NCBI GenBank assembly: GCA_902797035.1
Contig: CADBRH010000047.1
Location: 1 to 46,332, forward strand
Direction of reading: 5' to 3'
Origin: an uncultured Bacteroidia bacterium
Lineage (GTDB): Bacteria; Bacteroidota; Bacteroidia; Bacteroidales; UBA932
Length of the DNA stretch: 46,332 nucleotides
A model generated the notes under the pieces. It worked only from the letters and a program-made list of their open reading frames with translations. It had not been told where the DNA came from and ran no database searches. A program made the position numbers and the translations under genes. This document shows, piece by piece, positions 8,359 to 16,658 of this stretch; the first letter of the stretch is position 1, and each line of letters starts with the position of its first letter.

Positions 8359-9549
8359 ATGTACGGCAAATTCCAAGACCATCTGAAAGAAGAGCTCGCC
8401 TCCATCAAGGAAGCCGGCTTGTACAAGAACGAAAGGAACATCGCCTCCGCCCAATCCGCCGAGATCACTCTCGAGGACGGTAGCAAGGCCCTGAACTTCT
8501 GCGCCAACAACTATCTCGGCCTGGCCGACTCACCGAGGCTGATCGAGGCCGCGAAGAGGGCCATGGACGGAAGGGGTTTCGGAATGTCCTCTGTCAGATT
8601 CATTTGCGGGACCCAGGATCTTCATAAAGAGCTTGAGGCGGCTGTCTCCAAGTTCTTCCACACTGAGGACACCATCCTCTACGCCTCCTGCTTCGACGCC
8701 AACGGAGGCGTTTTCGAGCCGTTGCTGACAGCCGAGGACGCCATCATCTCCGACTCCCTTAACCACGCCTCCATCATCGATGGGGTGCGCCTCTGTAAGG
8801 CGGTCCGCTACCGCTACGCGAACGCCGACATGGAAGACCTTGAGCGCTGCCTCAAGGAGGCCCAGGCACAGAGGTTCAGGATCATCTGCACCGACGGAGT
8901 GTTCTCTATGGACGGGAATGTCGCCCCGATGGACAAGATCTGCGACCTGGCCGAGAAATATGACGCCCTGGTGATGGTGGACGAGAGCCATTCCGCCGGC
9001 GTGGTAGGAAAGACCGGGCGCGGCGTGGCCGAGCTTTACGACTGCTACGGGAGGATAGATATATTCACGGGAACCCTCGGGAAGGCCTTCGGAGGCACTG
9101 TGGGAGGCTTCACGACCGGACGTAAGGAGATAATAGACATGCTCCGCCAGCGCTCCAGGCCGTATCTCTTCTCCAACTCCCTGCCACCGATGATCGTGGC
9201 CGCTGGTATAGAGATGTTCAAGATGCTGGACGAGAGCGACGATCTCCATGACCGCCAGCAGGAGAACGTGAGGTATTTCCGCGACGCGATGCTGGCCGCC
9301 GGTTTCGACATCAAGCCGACACAGAGCGCCATCTGCGCCGTCATGCTTTACGACGCCCCCCTGTCACAGAAGTTCGCCGCCAAGATGGCTGGGGAAGGGA
9401 TATTCGTGACCGGTTTCTATTATCCTGTGGTCCCGAAGGGACAGGCCAGGATCAGGGTGCAGCTGTCAGCGGCCCATAAGAGAGAGCATCTCGACAAGGC
9501 CATAGCCGCCTTCGTCAAGGTCGGGAAAGAGCTCGGGGTGATCAAATAG
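8359..9549 (+). CDS. kbl: Glycine C-acetyltransferase (2-amino-3-ketobutyrate CoA ligase)
   Basis: This PLP enzyme of the alpha-oxoamine synthase family cleaves 2-amino-3-oxobutyrate with CoA to give glycine and acetyl-CoA. Motifs in place are NFCANNYLGLA near the N-terminus, H136 in LNHASIIDG, D208 in VDESHSAGVVG, and the PLP lysine K242 in GTLGKAFGGTVGG. Its 396 residues nearly equal the E. coli enzyme (398). It is divergent from tdh, its partner in threonine catabolism. The related enzymes serine palmitoyltransferase and 8-amino-7-oxononanoate synthase share the fold; the tdh neighbour decides the call. Its stop lies 2 nt from that of the convergent MgtC-family gene. Confidence 0.93.
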   Translation: MYGKFQDHLKEELASIKEAGLYKNERNIASAQSAEITLEDGSKALNFCANNYLGLADSPRLIEAAKRAMDGRGFGMSSVRFICGTQDLHKELEAAVSKFFHTEDTILYASCFDANGGVFEPLLTAEDAIISDSLNHASIIDGVRLCKAVRYRYANADMEDLERCLKEAQAQRFRIICTDGVFSMDGNVAPMDKICDLAEKYDALVMVDESHSAGVVGKTGRGVAELYDCYGRIDIFTGTLGKAFGGTVGGFTTGRKEIIDMLRQRSRPYLFSNSLPPMIVAAGIEMFKMLDESDDLHDRQQENVRYFRDAMLAAGFDIKPTQSAICAVMLYDAPLSQKFAAKMAGEGIFVTGFYYPVVPKGQARIRVQLSAAHKREHLDKAIAAFVKVGKELGVIK

Positions 9550-9551
9550 GC

Positions 9552-10187
9552 TTACTCGAGGCTTTCCAGCTCGACATCATGCAACGCGGACAGGCTGTGA
9601 AGCAGGTCCGCGTTGTATTCTTTCTTTGGGACAAACAGTTCGACCGTCGCCTTGAAGAGATCGCCTTGCTTGGACATGGAGAAACTCTTCGCCTTCTTGC
9701 CGAATGAGTCGACCGCATCCACCAAAGACTTCTCGTCTTTGGATACTAGAGTCGCGGTCACTTCCTTCGCGCCGAACTTAAAGCTGTACAGGTTCAATCC
9801 CTCCATGCAGAGAAGGACAAGGGCGGCGCAGACAAGGGCGAGGACATACATCCCGCAACCCACGCACAATCCCATGGCGCCGGTTACCCATAGACCGGCG
9901 GCCGTGGTGAGCCCGCTGATGTGAGTCTTCTTGATTATGAGACCTCCTCCCAGAAAACCGATTCCGGTGACGACTCCGGCCGCGACACGGGCCGCGTCAA
10001 AACGCTCGGAGTTCAGGAAGCCGTTCTGGGATATTATCATGAACAGGGCGGCCCCGAGGGCCACAAGGAAGTGCGTGCGGACTCCGGCGCCCTTGGCCCG
10101 GAGCTCTCTCTCGTACCCGATGGCGGCCCCGATCAGGCCCGCCACCACCAGACGAAGGCTTAACTCAAGTGTGATATTCATGGTCAT
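9552..10187 (-). CDS. MgtC/SapB-family inner-membrane protein
   Basis: This is a 211-residue protein with four or five N-terminal transmembrane segments and the family signature GAAIGYERELRAKGAGVRTH (about residues 20-39), followed by GIGFLGGGLI and GLTTAAGLWV. The last 65-70 residues form a soluble ACT-like tail. Family members are linked to magnesium limitation, membrane potential or acid adaptation, but the molecular role is not settled. It begins 6 nt after the phosphodiesterase-like gene on the same strand, so it may be the last gene of the PUL transcript, or simply a neighbour with read-through. A second in-frame Met two codons downstream (10181) is an equally possible start. Confidence 0.88.
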   Translation of the reverse strand: MTMNITLELSLRLVVAGLIGAAIGYERELRAKGAGVRTHFLVALGAALFMIISQNGFLNSERFDAARVAAGVVTGIGFLGGGLIIKKTHISGLTTAAGLWVTGAMGLCVGCGMYVLALVCAALVLLCMEGLNLYSFKFGAKEVTATLVSKDEKSLVDAVDSFGKKAKSFSMSKQGDLFKATVELFVPKKEYNADLLHSLSALHDVELESLE

Positions 10188-10193
10188 CTTTAA

Positions 10194-11753
10194 TTATTCG
10201 TGGTAAAACATCGAGGCCGGGATTTGCTCCACATCGACTCCGGGACCGGTCAGCCCGACCTCCAGGGTCTCGCCACCGTAATTCTCGAAGAACTGTATCT
10301 CAACGCGGTGGTATCCCTCCTGAAGCTCGATCCACGAATCGGAGAAGCCGCCTCCGTCACGGTCGATGTCAAATAGAAGCACACCGTCTAAGAACAGTTT
10401 TGAACCGTCATCCGATGCCAGAGAGATCTGGTAGAGACCGGTCTGGTCAATTTTAATCAAGGTTTTGAAGACGAAACCGAAATGATCCTCTCTCAACTTG
10501 GCGCTCAGGTCGAGGAACGGCACGGTGCCGCGGGCCCTGACAGGGCTCGCCAGCACCTCCGCGACGCTCATGAAGTCTCCCTCATGGTAGGTGTAACTGA
10601 CGCCGTGGCCTTTGGGCGTGGCTTTCACGGCCTCGAAACTATAGGAAGCGACCGGAGGCTCGGGCTCTTTATAATACTCCGGGTCGAAAGGCTCGCTCTT
10701 AACACCGTTGTCAGGGGTGAAGTCAATGCCAAGGATGTCCGCTATCGTGGCGGCCAGCTGCCTTGAGTAGAACTTTCCGTTACCGGAAGTCTCCCCGAGA
10801 ACGGGAACTCCCTTGCCGAAAGCCATCAGCCAGGTCTCGTTCGCCCCGCGGAGGTCGGCGCCGTGGCCATGGAAACGCTCACCGCGGCCGCGGCCATGGT
10901 CGGTCGTGATGAGATACGTTGTCTTGCCCTTGTAGAAGGGATCAGCCTCGCAAGCCTCCACGATGTCCTTTATGCAGGCGTCGGTAGTGTTTATCGAATG
11001 GAGATACTTGCCGTAATCACCGCTGTGCCCGGCCCCGTCAGTCCCGCCGAAGGAGATGAAGAAGACCTTCGGGTGATCGTTCCTGATGGTCTCGAGGGCG
11101 TAAGCGTAAGTATAGGCGTCGGGTCGCTCGTCTCCCTTGGTGTAGCCAAACTCGCTCTCCTGCATCCTGTCTATCATCTTGAGGACAGGACTCGGGTCAG
11201 GCGAAACGTTCGGCTCGAAAGCCGTGCTACCGGGAAACCCTCCCTTGTCGTTGTTCACGGCATAGCGTATGGACTCCCAAGAGCCATAAACCATGACACG
11301 GCCTTTGTACCTCGGGTCACGGTTGGCCACCTCGAGAACGCTCGTGTTGGGGTTCTCGACAGGGTCGTTACTGTCCACCCTCTCGTCATCCGCCCATCCG
11401 CAGAACAGTTCGCTGTAGCCGGGATAGGAATATGACTTGTTGTTGGCGAGTGACATCAGGCTGTTCTTGTTCCGGTTGCCGAGCATATACCCGTGGGAGG
11501 GGGCATATCCCCAGGCGAAAGGCATCAGCGCCTCCCTGCGCTCCTCCGGGGTGGACCTCCAGTATTCGGCCTTCACGGCATCTATGTCGGTGACGAACCT
11601 CGGGTCAGAGACCAGCGACGAGTCGGCCCCGGTGAACACCTCCTGCCAACGTAAACCATCGTAGGTGATCACTATCACTCTAGGGTCATTGTCTCCGCAA
11701 GAGGCCAGCAAGGCCGTCAAGGCGACCATAAGGACTAAAAATGTCTTTTTCAT
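10194..11753 (-). CDS. Lipoprotein alkaline-phosphatase-superfamily hydrolase with C-terminal PA14 domain
   Basis: This 519-residue protein has a lipoprotein signal (LLASC, C19). The catalytic domain (about 25-370) belongs to the alkaline phosphatase/type I phosphodiesterase superfamily: D32 in VITYDGLRW, a PGYSELFCG segment likely to hold the nucleophile, GTDGAGHSGDYGKY with metal-binding Asp and His, and TTDHGRG followed by HGHG. Residues 385-519 are a PA14 module (DHFGFVF, SDDGSKLFLDG, HRVEIQFFE) of the same type as in the DUF4838 and GH92 proteins of this locus. Probable action is cleavage of a phosphate mono- or diester on a glycan; sulfatase activity is less likely, since I see no C/S-x-P-x-R formylglycine motif. 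Its start overlaps the regulator stop by 4 nt (ATGA), which suggests translational coupling. Confidence 0.82.
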   Translation of the reverse strand: MKKTFLVLMVALTALLASCGDNDPRVIVITYDGLRWQEVFTGADSSLVSDPRFVTDIDAVKAEYWRSTPEERREALMPFAWGYAPSHGYMLGNRNKNSLMSLANNKSYSYPGYSELFCGWADDERVDSNDPVENPNTSVLEVANRDPRYKGRVMVYGSWESIRYAVNNDKGGFPGSTAFEPNVSPDPSPVLKMIDRMQESEFGYTKGDERPDAYTYAYALETIRNDHPKVFFISFGGTDGAGHSGDYGKYLHSINTTDACIKDIVEACEADPFYKGKTTYLITTDHGRGRGERFHGHGADLRGANETWLMAFGKGVPVLGETSGNGKFYSRQLAATIADILGIDFTPDNGVKSEPFDPEYYKEPEPPVASYSFEAVKATPKGHGVSYTYHEGDFMSVAEVLASPVRARGTVPFLDLSAKLREDHFGFVFKTLIKIDQTGLYQISLASDDGSKLFLDGVLLFDIDRDGGGFSDSWIELQEGYHRVEIQFFENYGGETLEVGLTGPGVDVEQIPASMFYHE

Positions 11754-12931
11754 ATCTCTTTTTTTGTTATTGTTCCAGCGAACTCTCCCGGAGTCATTCC
11801 TGTCATTTTCTTGAAGCTCCTCGCTATAATCTTGTAATCCATGCCAAGAGAGTCGGCGGCGGCCAGCGGAGTGTACCCGTTGACCATCAAATCCTTCATC
11901 TTCTCCACCCTCATCTTGATGATGTATTGGTAAATGGATATTCCCATCTCACGCCTGAAAACATTCTCGAGCAGACGACGTGACATAGGCACCAGGGCAA
12001 CGACGTCCTCTACGTTCACCCTCTCATTCAGGTTGTTGTTGATGTGATAGAGGACTTTGGAAATGTAAGGGTTAGGGTGCAGGACGGCGTCGGTTGACCG
12101 GCGGGCTGTGACAAACGTGGGCTTTACGATTATATCCTGAGTCTTCCCGAAACGTTTCTCCGGGGGAAGGGACAGTAGCTCGTCTATGACACTGGCTGTC
12201 TCATAACCGGCTTCCTCCACACCCTGGTTGAGGGAAGACAATTGCGGGGAGCATAGCTGGCAAAGAGACTCGTCGTTATCTATCCCCAGCACCATGATCT
12301 CCTCCGGAATTCTGCTTGTCTCTCCACCTTCCTGCTTCGCCGCCTCGATGACATAGTATGCCCTGTTGTCGTCGCAAGCCAGCACAGCCACCGGTTTGGG
12401 AAGTTCCCTGAGCCACGTCCCGAGGGCCTCGAGGTCATACCACCAAGTCTCGCTGAGGTCGTTCTTCTCACGGATCGAGATTGTGGCGTCAGGCAGCCTG
12501 GACCGTATCTCATCGACAAAACTGTCTCTCCTCTCGTCTGACCAAACCATGCCTTTCAGGCCGTAGAATCCGAAATTCCTGACACCTTTCTTTATCAGGT
12601 AGTCGGCGCAGATCCGGCCCGAGGCGGCGTAATCCCCGCTGATGTTGTGAATCGAGGGAAATCTCTTTTGGAAATCCTGCGCGATCGCTATGATCCCGTG
12701 GCGACGGAAAGCGTCCACGTCGTCTGTCGGGAGGAATTGCCCGATGATAGCGTCGGCTTTCCATGACACCGCGAACTTGACAACCTCATCCATACGGCCG
12801 TTGTCCCGTAAGGATAAAGGCATCTTGCACACAACCCATGGCTCGTGCTCATGCGAGAAACGCATGATCCCCTTCAAAAGCTTGTTGGCGTAAGATTCCG
12901 AGAAATCTGTCATCATCAGGAGCCGTGCCAT
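11750..12931 (-). CDS. XylR-type AraC-family transcriptional regulator
   Basis: This 393-residue cytoplasmic regulator has an N-terminal LacI/PurR-like periplasmic-binding-protein fold (about 1-280; VLACDDNRAYYVIEAA and VLGIDNDESLCQL are typical of this sensor) and a C-terminal AraC double helix-turn-helix (about 300-385; VPMSRRLLENVFRREMG, then AADSLGMDYKIIARSFKKMTG). This layout is that of XylR-like sugar-sensing activators, which bind a free monosaccharide. It sits within the minus-strand run, 12 nt after the histidine phosphatase gene and overlapping the next gene, so it may regulate its own operon. The sugar cannot be read from the sequence. No hybrid two-component or ECF sigma/anti-sigma regulator is in the window. 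Confidence 0.9.
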   Translation of the reverse strand: MARLLMMTDFSESYANKLLKGIMRFSHEHEPWVVCKMPLSLRDNGRMDEVVKFAVSWKADAIIGQFLPTDDVDAFRRHGIIAIAQDFQKRFPSIHNISGDYAASGRICADYLIKKGVRNFGFYGLKGMVWSDERRDSFVDEIRSRLPDATISIREKNDLSETWWYDLEALGTWLRELPKPVAVLACDDNRAYYVIEAAKQEGGETSRIPEEIMVLGIDNDESLCQLCSPQLSSLNQGVEEAGYETASVIDELLSLPPEKRFGKTQDIIVKPTFVTARRSTDAVLHPNPYISKVLYHINNNLNERVNVEDVVALVPMSRRLLENVFRREMGISIYQYIIKMRVEKMKDLMVNGYTPLAAADSLGMDYKIIARSFKKMTGMTPGEFAGTITKKEI

Positions 12932-12943
12932 GATAATCAGTTT

Positions 12944-14398
12944 TTAATACTCGTTAATAGCTCTCTCGAACCTGCCTTCCAGGTCCGAGAGTCTATAAAG
13001 TCCGTCAGGATTGGCCTTCAGCCCCTTTAGAGAGACCGGGAAGGCGACCGGAGTCTCACCAGGACCAAGCATCGGCATGGATCTGAGCTGGGAAGGAGTC
13101 TCGTAAACCAGGAAAAGCCCGGCGTATCTCCCGCCGTCTTTCCCGTCCCACAATGTCACCATCAGTTTGGAGCCTATCGGGGTTTTCTTCTCAATGGCGT
13201 CAGGAAGGGAATAATCCTCGGCGTCCAAGGCCGCCAGGACACTGGCGATATTGGAATCGTGACCGCAGAGGAAACTGAACTTCCGGCCCTTCTCCCTCAT
13301 CTCCGAGAGCATGGTCTCCAGAAGAGGGCGCGACACATTGACCGCCACGGCGGGTGCGGTGAACAACACATCGCCGTACCAGTCTTTGATCCCGGCGACG
13401 CTCTCCCACTCGCTGACGGAGAAATCGTGGCCGAAGGCGGCGCTAGTCTCAGTGGGAGCCTCATAATACTGCAGTGTCATCGCGTCTGAGGCAGAGTTGG
13501 CCATCTTGAAACCACCGGTCATGGCCGGTTCCTTCCCCTCTTCCAGCTTTATCTCAAGGTCATCCGTCCTGAAAAACAAGGTGTCGTTGGCCGCCGCGGG
13601 CGAGCGCCTGATGTCCAGGACCTTCTCGAGAACGGCGAAATTGGGAGCCAGCTTGGAAGCGACGCCCTTGAGCCCTTCCTTGCCTCCCATGGCCTTGATC
13701 TGGGTCATGGCCTTCTCACGGAAAGCGTCGTCGATATTCGTCAGCCTCGGGTTGAAGACTGGATCCATCGTCCCGAGAGGATAATGCCGCTCCACCTTGA
13801 CGTTCGCTATCGGGAGCATCCCGCTTGAGAAATACTGGGCGGTGGCGATTGTGCGCTGCATCGAGTTGGCGTAAAATCGTGTGGCTCCTTCCGAAGGGAT
13901 CTCGTTCTCCGTCATCAAGCCCTCGCTGACCAGCCACTGGCGGAAGAACTGCCCCATCATGGTCTCCAGGGCGCCTCCTTTGAGAGAGAGCTCACCGGGA
14001 GCGGATGTCCAGTCGAACCAGTTGTGAGGGGTGATCCTCGACAGCACGGAGCCGCCTCCCGACAGAGGGGAGCGGATGTTGTGGCGACTCAGCGCCACGA
14101 CCCTCTCAAGAGTGTAGCGGTCACGGAAGCCCTCCTGAGGGAATATCCATGTCGTGAGGTCACCGGGGGTCTCGGCGGGCTTATTCCCATTGACCCAGAC
14201 ATAGAACCCGGAACCGGCGCCACCGAAAGGGATGAAGACGATGTACCCTGGTAACTTGTTGACAGCGAATATCTTCTCGTTCTCCCTATCGTTCTTCGAG
14301 GAGGTTCCCCGGGAATTGACATCCAACCCTTGAGCGACGGCCACCGTGGCGGCGGCCATCGCAATCAGAAACACTATCGCCTTCTTTATCATCATCAT
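12944..14398 (-). CDS. Secreted histidine acid phosphatase (branch 2), phytase or sugar-phosphatase type
   Basis: The catalytic motif reads RHNIRSP (residues 105-111 from the start used here), a variant of RHGxRxP with Asn for Gly. The proton-donor motif CGHDSN is near residue 370. Family enzymes remove phosphate monoesters from inositol phosphates, sugar phosphates or other small molecules outside the cytoplasm. I chose the start at 14398 because it yields a normal signal peptide (MMMIKKAIVFLIAMAAATVA, cleavage after VAQ) and begins 1 nt after the upstream stop; the longer frame to 14452 would add 18 residues overlapping the DUF4838 gene. About 80 residues of unclear role lie between the signal and the RHN motif. 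Confidence 0.82.
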   Translation of the reverse strand: MMMIKKAIVFLIAMAAATVAVAQGLDVNSRGTSSKNDRENEKIFAVNKLPGYIVFIPFGGAGSGFYVWVNGNKPAETPGDLTTWIFPQEGFRDRYTLERVVALSRHNIRSPLSGGGSVLSRITPHNWFDWTSAPGELSLKGGALETMMGQFFRQWLVSEGLMTENEIPSEGATRFYANSMQRTIATAQYFSSGMLPIANVKVERHYPLGTMDPVFNPRLTNIDDAFREKAMTQIKAMGGKEGLKGVASKLAPNFAVLEKVLDIRRSPAAANDTLFFRTDDLEIKLEEGKEPAMTGGFKMANSASDAMTLQYYEAPTETSAAFGHDFSVSEWESVAGIKDWYGDVLFTAPAVAVNVSRPLLETMLSEMREKGRKFSFLCGHDSNIASVLAALDAEDYSLPDAIEKKTPIGSKLMVTLWDGKDGGRYAGLFLVYETPSQLRSMPMLGPGETPVAFPVSLKGLKANPDGLYRLSDLEGRFERAINEY

Positions 14399-14399
14399 A

Positions 14400-16655
14400 T
14401 TAATTGTCCGGGACAAAAAGCCTGTCGGCCGGCAGAGGGCCGTGATAGCCATCAGGGGCGATCACGCTAACCTCAAGCCGCTGCTCCTCACAATCCTCAA
14501 AAAAACGCAATGTCAGCCGATGCAAACCTTTCTCAAGGTTGACCAGCGCCCATTCCGTCCGAGCCGAGTGGGAGCCGTCGCTGTCAATCACTTTCTGGCC
14601 GTCTATGAATAGAACCGAACCATCGTCCGACACGATTTTGAATCGGTGGAAACCATCCTCAACGGCCATGAACCAGGTGTCAAACACGTGGCCGAAATGG
14701 TCTTTCTCAGGATCGGGGTCAATAAATATGGTCTCCATCACGCCTTCTTCCACGACCTTTCCCCCGGAGAGCATCTCGTCAGTGGACATGAAATCACCCT
14801 CATACTTGATGTATGAGACTCCCGGCCCGGAAGTCTCGGCCCTGGTTGAAGGCAACATCCGCGAACCGGCCATGTCCCTGGCCATCTTGTCATATTTGTC
14901 GATAACCTCCTTGGCGGTCATATACGTGCCACCCCAGGAGCCTTCGGCCATCCTGTCAATCCCTTCCCTTTCCACCACGCGTCTGAAGATGGTGTCGGCG
15001 CCTTCCTGGAGCGCCTTGACCGGATCTTTTTCCAATTGAAGGAAGCGAAGGGGCATCTCGGCGGTCTCAACCCTGTCGTACAAGACACTATCCGAGGCCA
15101 CAGCCTCCTTCGCGGAGGCGAATATCCTTAAGCCCTCCGTGATGAACTCGTCCGTGTACATCTCGTCCGAGGGCGTGATATAGCAAATCCCGTGAATCCC
15201 CGGTCTTCGCAATATCCTGTCCTCAAGGTCCAGATATTCCCTGACGAAAGGTCCGGCGGCTCCGTAATATCCATCGGTGAAGTCCTTGATCAGGGCATCC
15301 AAGTCCGCGTCGGGGTTCCACATGAGTTTAGAGAGAAGCCACGAGCGCATCTCCCTCAACTCGCATGATGTCGTCTGATAGTCACCTTCCTCGAGGATGC
15401 CGATGGCGTTATTGTCCCGGAAGTCCTGAATATGTGTCCGCATGGTCTTCCAATTGGCCACAGGCAGGCAGTACTCAAGGAAATCGGTCACATAGTCCCA
15501 GATGTAAAGGTGCGGGGCAATGGCCGACCACTCCTGAAGATCCTTCAGGAAATCCACGTTGCGCTCGCAGTCATCATAGTCGTGCAGCATGCAGCACTCG
15601 ATGCCGCAAAGGCGGATGACGACATTATCCCTCGGGACTATGTCTTTCGGAGCGTGGCGGGTATACTGATAGGCGAAGGTTCCGATGAACTTGTCAGGGA
15701 ATTCCTCCTTGACAGCGTCGGCGACCTGATTCACGAACCACAACATTATTCCCGACTGACCGCCATACTTCTCCGCGAGGGCGGCGCACTCGTCGCACTC
15801 GCAGAAAAGGAAATTATCCGCCTGTTCCATAGAGTAGATCAGATAATCTGGCTCGCGGCGCATGACATCCTTGATTCTCTCGACGCAAAGATCAAGCACT
15901 TCCGGATTGGACAGGCACAATTGTGAATACCCGGACTGCCTCTTCCCGTCCCTGAGGCTGAAATACTCAGGATGACTGGAATAGAATTCCGCGGGAGTGA
16001 TCAAGTATCCCATCGAGTGCACCCCCCAGTAACCCTCGGCGGTACCGGGTAGAGTCTCCCCCGGCCTCTCCCCGGGCAGCCTTATGAAATTGTTCCTCAA
16101 CCTGGCCGAGAAAGCGGGATTCGTACGGACATCCAAGACGCAATTGTCCCGGATGAGTATTCCCGGTTCCTCCCTTCTGCTTATATTCCGGAAACTCCAG
16201 GAAGAGAGGGACGGGGCCACGCTTACCTTGCTTGAATACCATCTGCAACCAAGCTCCTCCTCAAGGAAGGAGTACACCGAATAGAGGGTGCCTCGTTTGG
16301 AGCCTCCCCAGAAGAAGATATCCCCTTCCCGGCTTCTGACCTCGAAAGAGTCGTCCCTGTCCTCCGGCTTGACGGTATCAGGGAAATAATTCTCCACAAG
16401 GGAGTTATACCCTACAACCAAGCGTTTCCCCGCTTGCCCGCCGTCCAAGTCGGTGACAGGCAGCTCCACGCCTGAGACAGCCTTTATCCAATCCCTCAAC
16501 TCGGTGGCGGCGTACCGCTCCGAGGCAGGGGCGTCGCGGGCGATGACTATGGTGTATTCCGATCCACCTTCCTTGAAAAGGGAATGGAGACCGCATGATG
16601 TCAGCAAGACGAGAGCGGCGATAGCGGCCAGAACGGTGAAAGGCTTGATCCTCAT
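14400..16655 (-). CDS. Lipoprotein DUF4838 protein with GH67-like N-terminal domain and C-terminal PA14
   Basis: This 751-residue protein has a lipobox LLTSC (C21). The N-terminus (about 30-150) resembles the non-catalytic alpha-glucuronidase GH67 N-domain (ASERYAATELRDWI, then RGTLYSVYSFLEEELGCRWY). The middle (about 190-480) is DUF4838, with QLCLSNPEVLDL, FCECDECAALAEKYG, a cysteine-rich stretch, and DFLEYCLPVANW. Residues 613-751 are a PA14 module with KDHFGHVFD and SDDGSVLFIDG. DUF4838 is common in Bacteroidetes PULs and is thought to be a TIM-barrel glycosidase-like domain, but I know of no firmly assigned activity. It lies between GH2 and the histidine phosphatase with 1-3 nt gaps. An alpha-glucuronidase-like or other exo-glycosidase role is possible, not shown. 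Confidence 0.8.
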   Translation of the reverse strand: MRIKPFTVLAAIAALVLLTSCGLHSLFKEGGSEYTIVIARDAPASERYAATELRDWIKAVSGVELPVTDLDGGQAGKRLVVGYNSLVENYFPDTVKPEDRDDSFEVRSREGDIFFWGGSKRGTLYSVYSFLEEELGCRWYSSKVSVAPSLSSWSFRNISRREEPGILIRDNCVLDVRTNPAFSARLRNNFIRLPGERPGETLPGTAEGYWGVHSMGYLITPAEFYSSHPEYFSLRDGKRQSGYSQLCLSNPEVLDLCVERIKDVMRREPDYLIYSMEQADNFLFCECDECAALAEKYGGQSGIMLWFVNQVADAVKEEFPDKFIGTFAYQYTRHAPKDIVPRDNVVIRLCGIECCMLHDYDDCERNVDFLKDLQEWSAIAPHLYIWDYVTDFLEYCLPVANWKTMRTHIQDFRDNNAIGILEEGDYQTTSCELREMRSWLLSKLMWNPDADLDALIKDFTDGYYGAAGPFVREYLDLEDRILRRPGIHGICYITPSDEMYTDEFITEGLRIFASAKEAVASDSVLYDRVETAEMPLRFLQLEKDPVKALQEGADTIFRRVVEREGIDRMAEGSWGGTYMTAKEVIDKYDKMARDMAGSRMLPSTRAETSGPGVSYIKYEGDFMSTDEMLSGGKVVEEGVMETIFIDPDPEKDHFGHVFDTWFMAVEDGFHRFKIVSDDGSVLFIDGQKVIDSDGSHSARTEWALVNLEKGLHRLTLRFFEDCEEQRLEVSVIAPDGYHGPLPADRLFVPDN

Positions 16656-16658
16656 GAA

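Noticed and set aside
9540-9560. Terminator between the convergent kbl and MgtC genes
   Set aside because: Only 2 nt separate the stops and no stem followed by a T-run is visible; the same holds for the GH106/tdh junction at 7313-7318.
14399-14452. N-terminal extension of the histidine phosphatase
   Set aside because: The longer start would overlap the DUF4838 gene and bury the signal peptide; the Met at 14398 begins a proper signal directly after the upstream stop.
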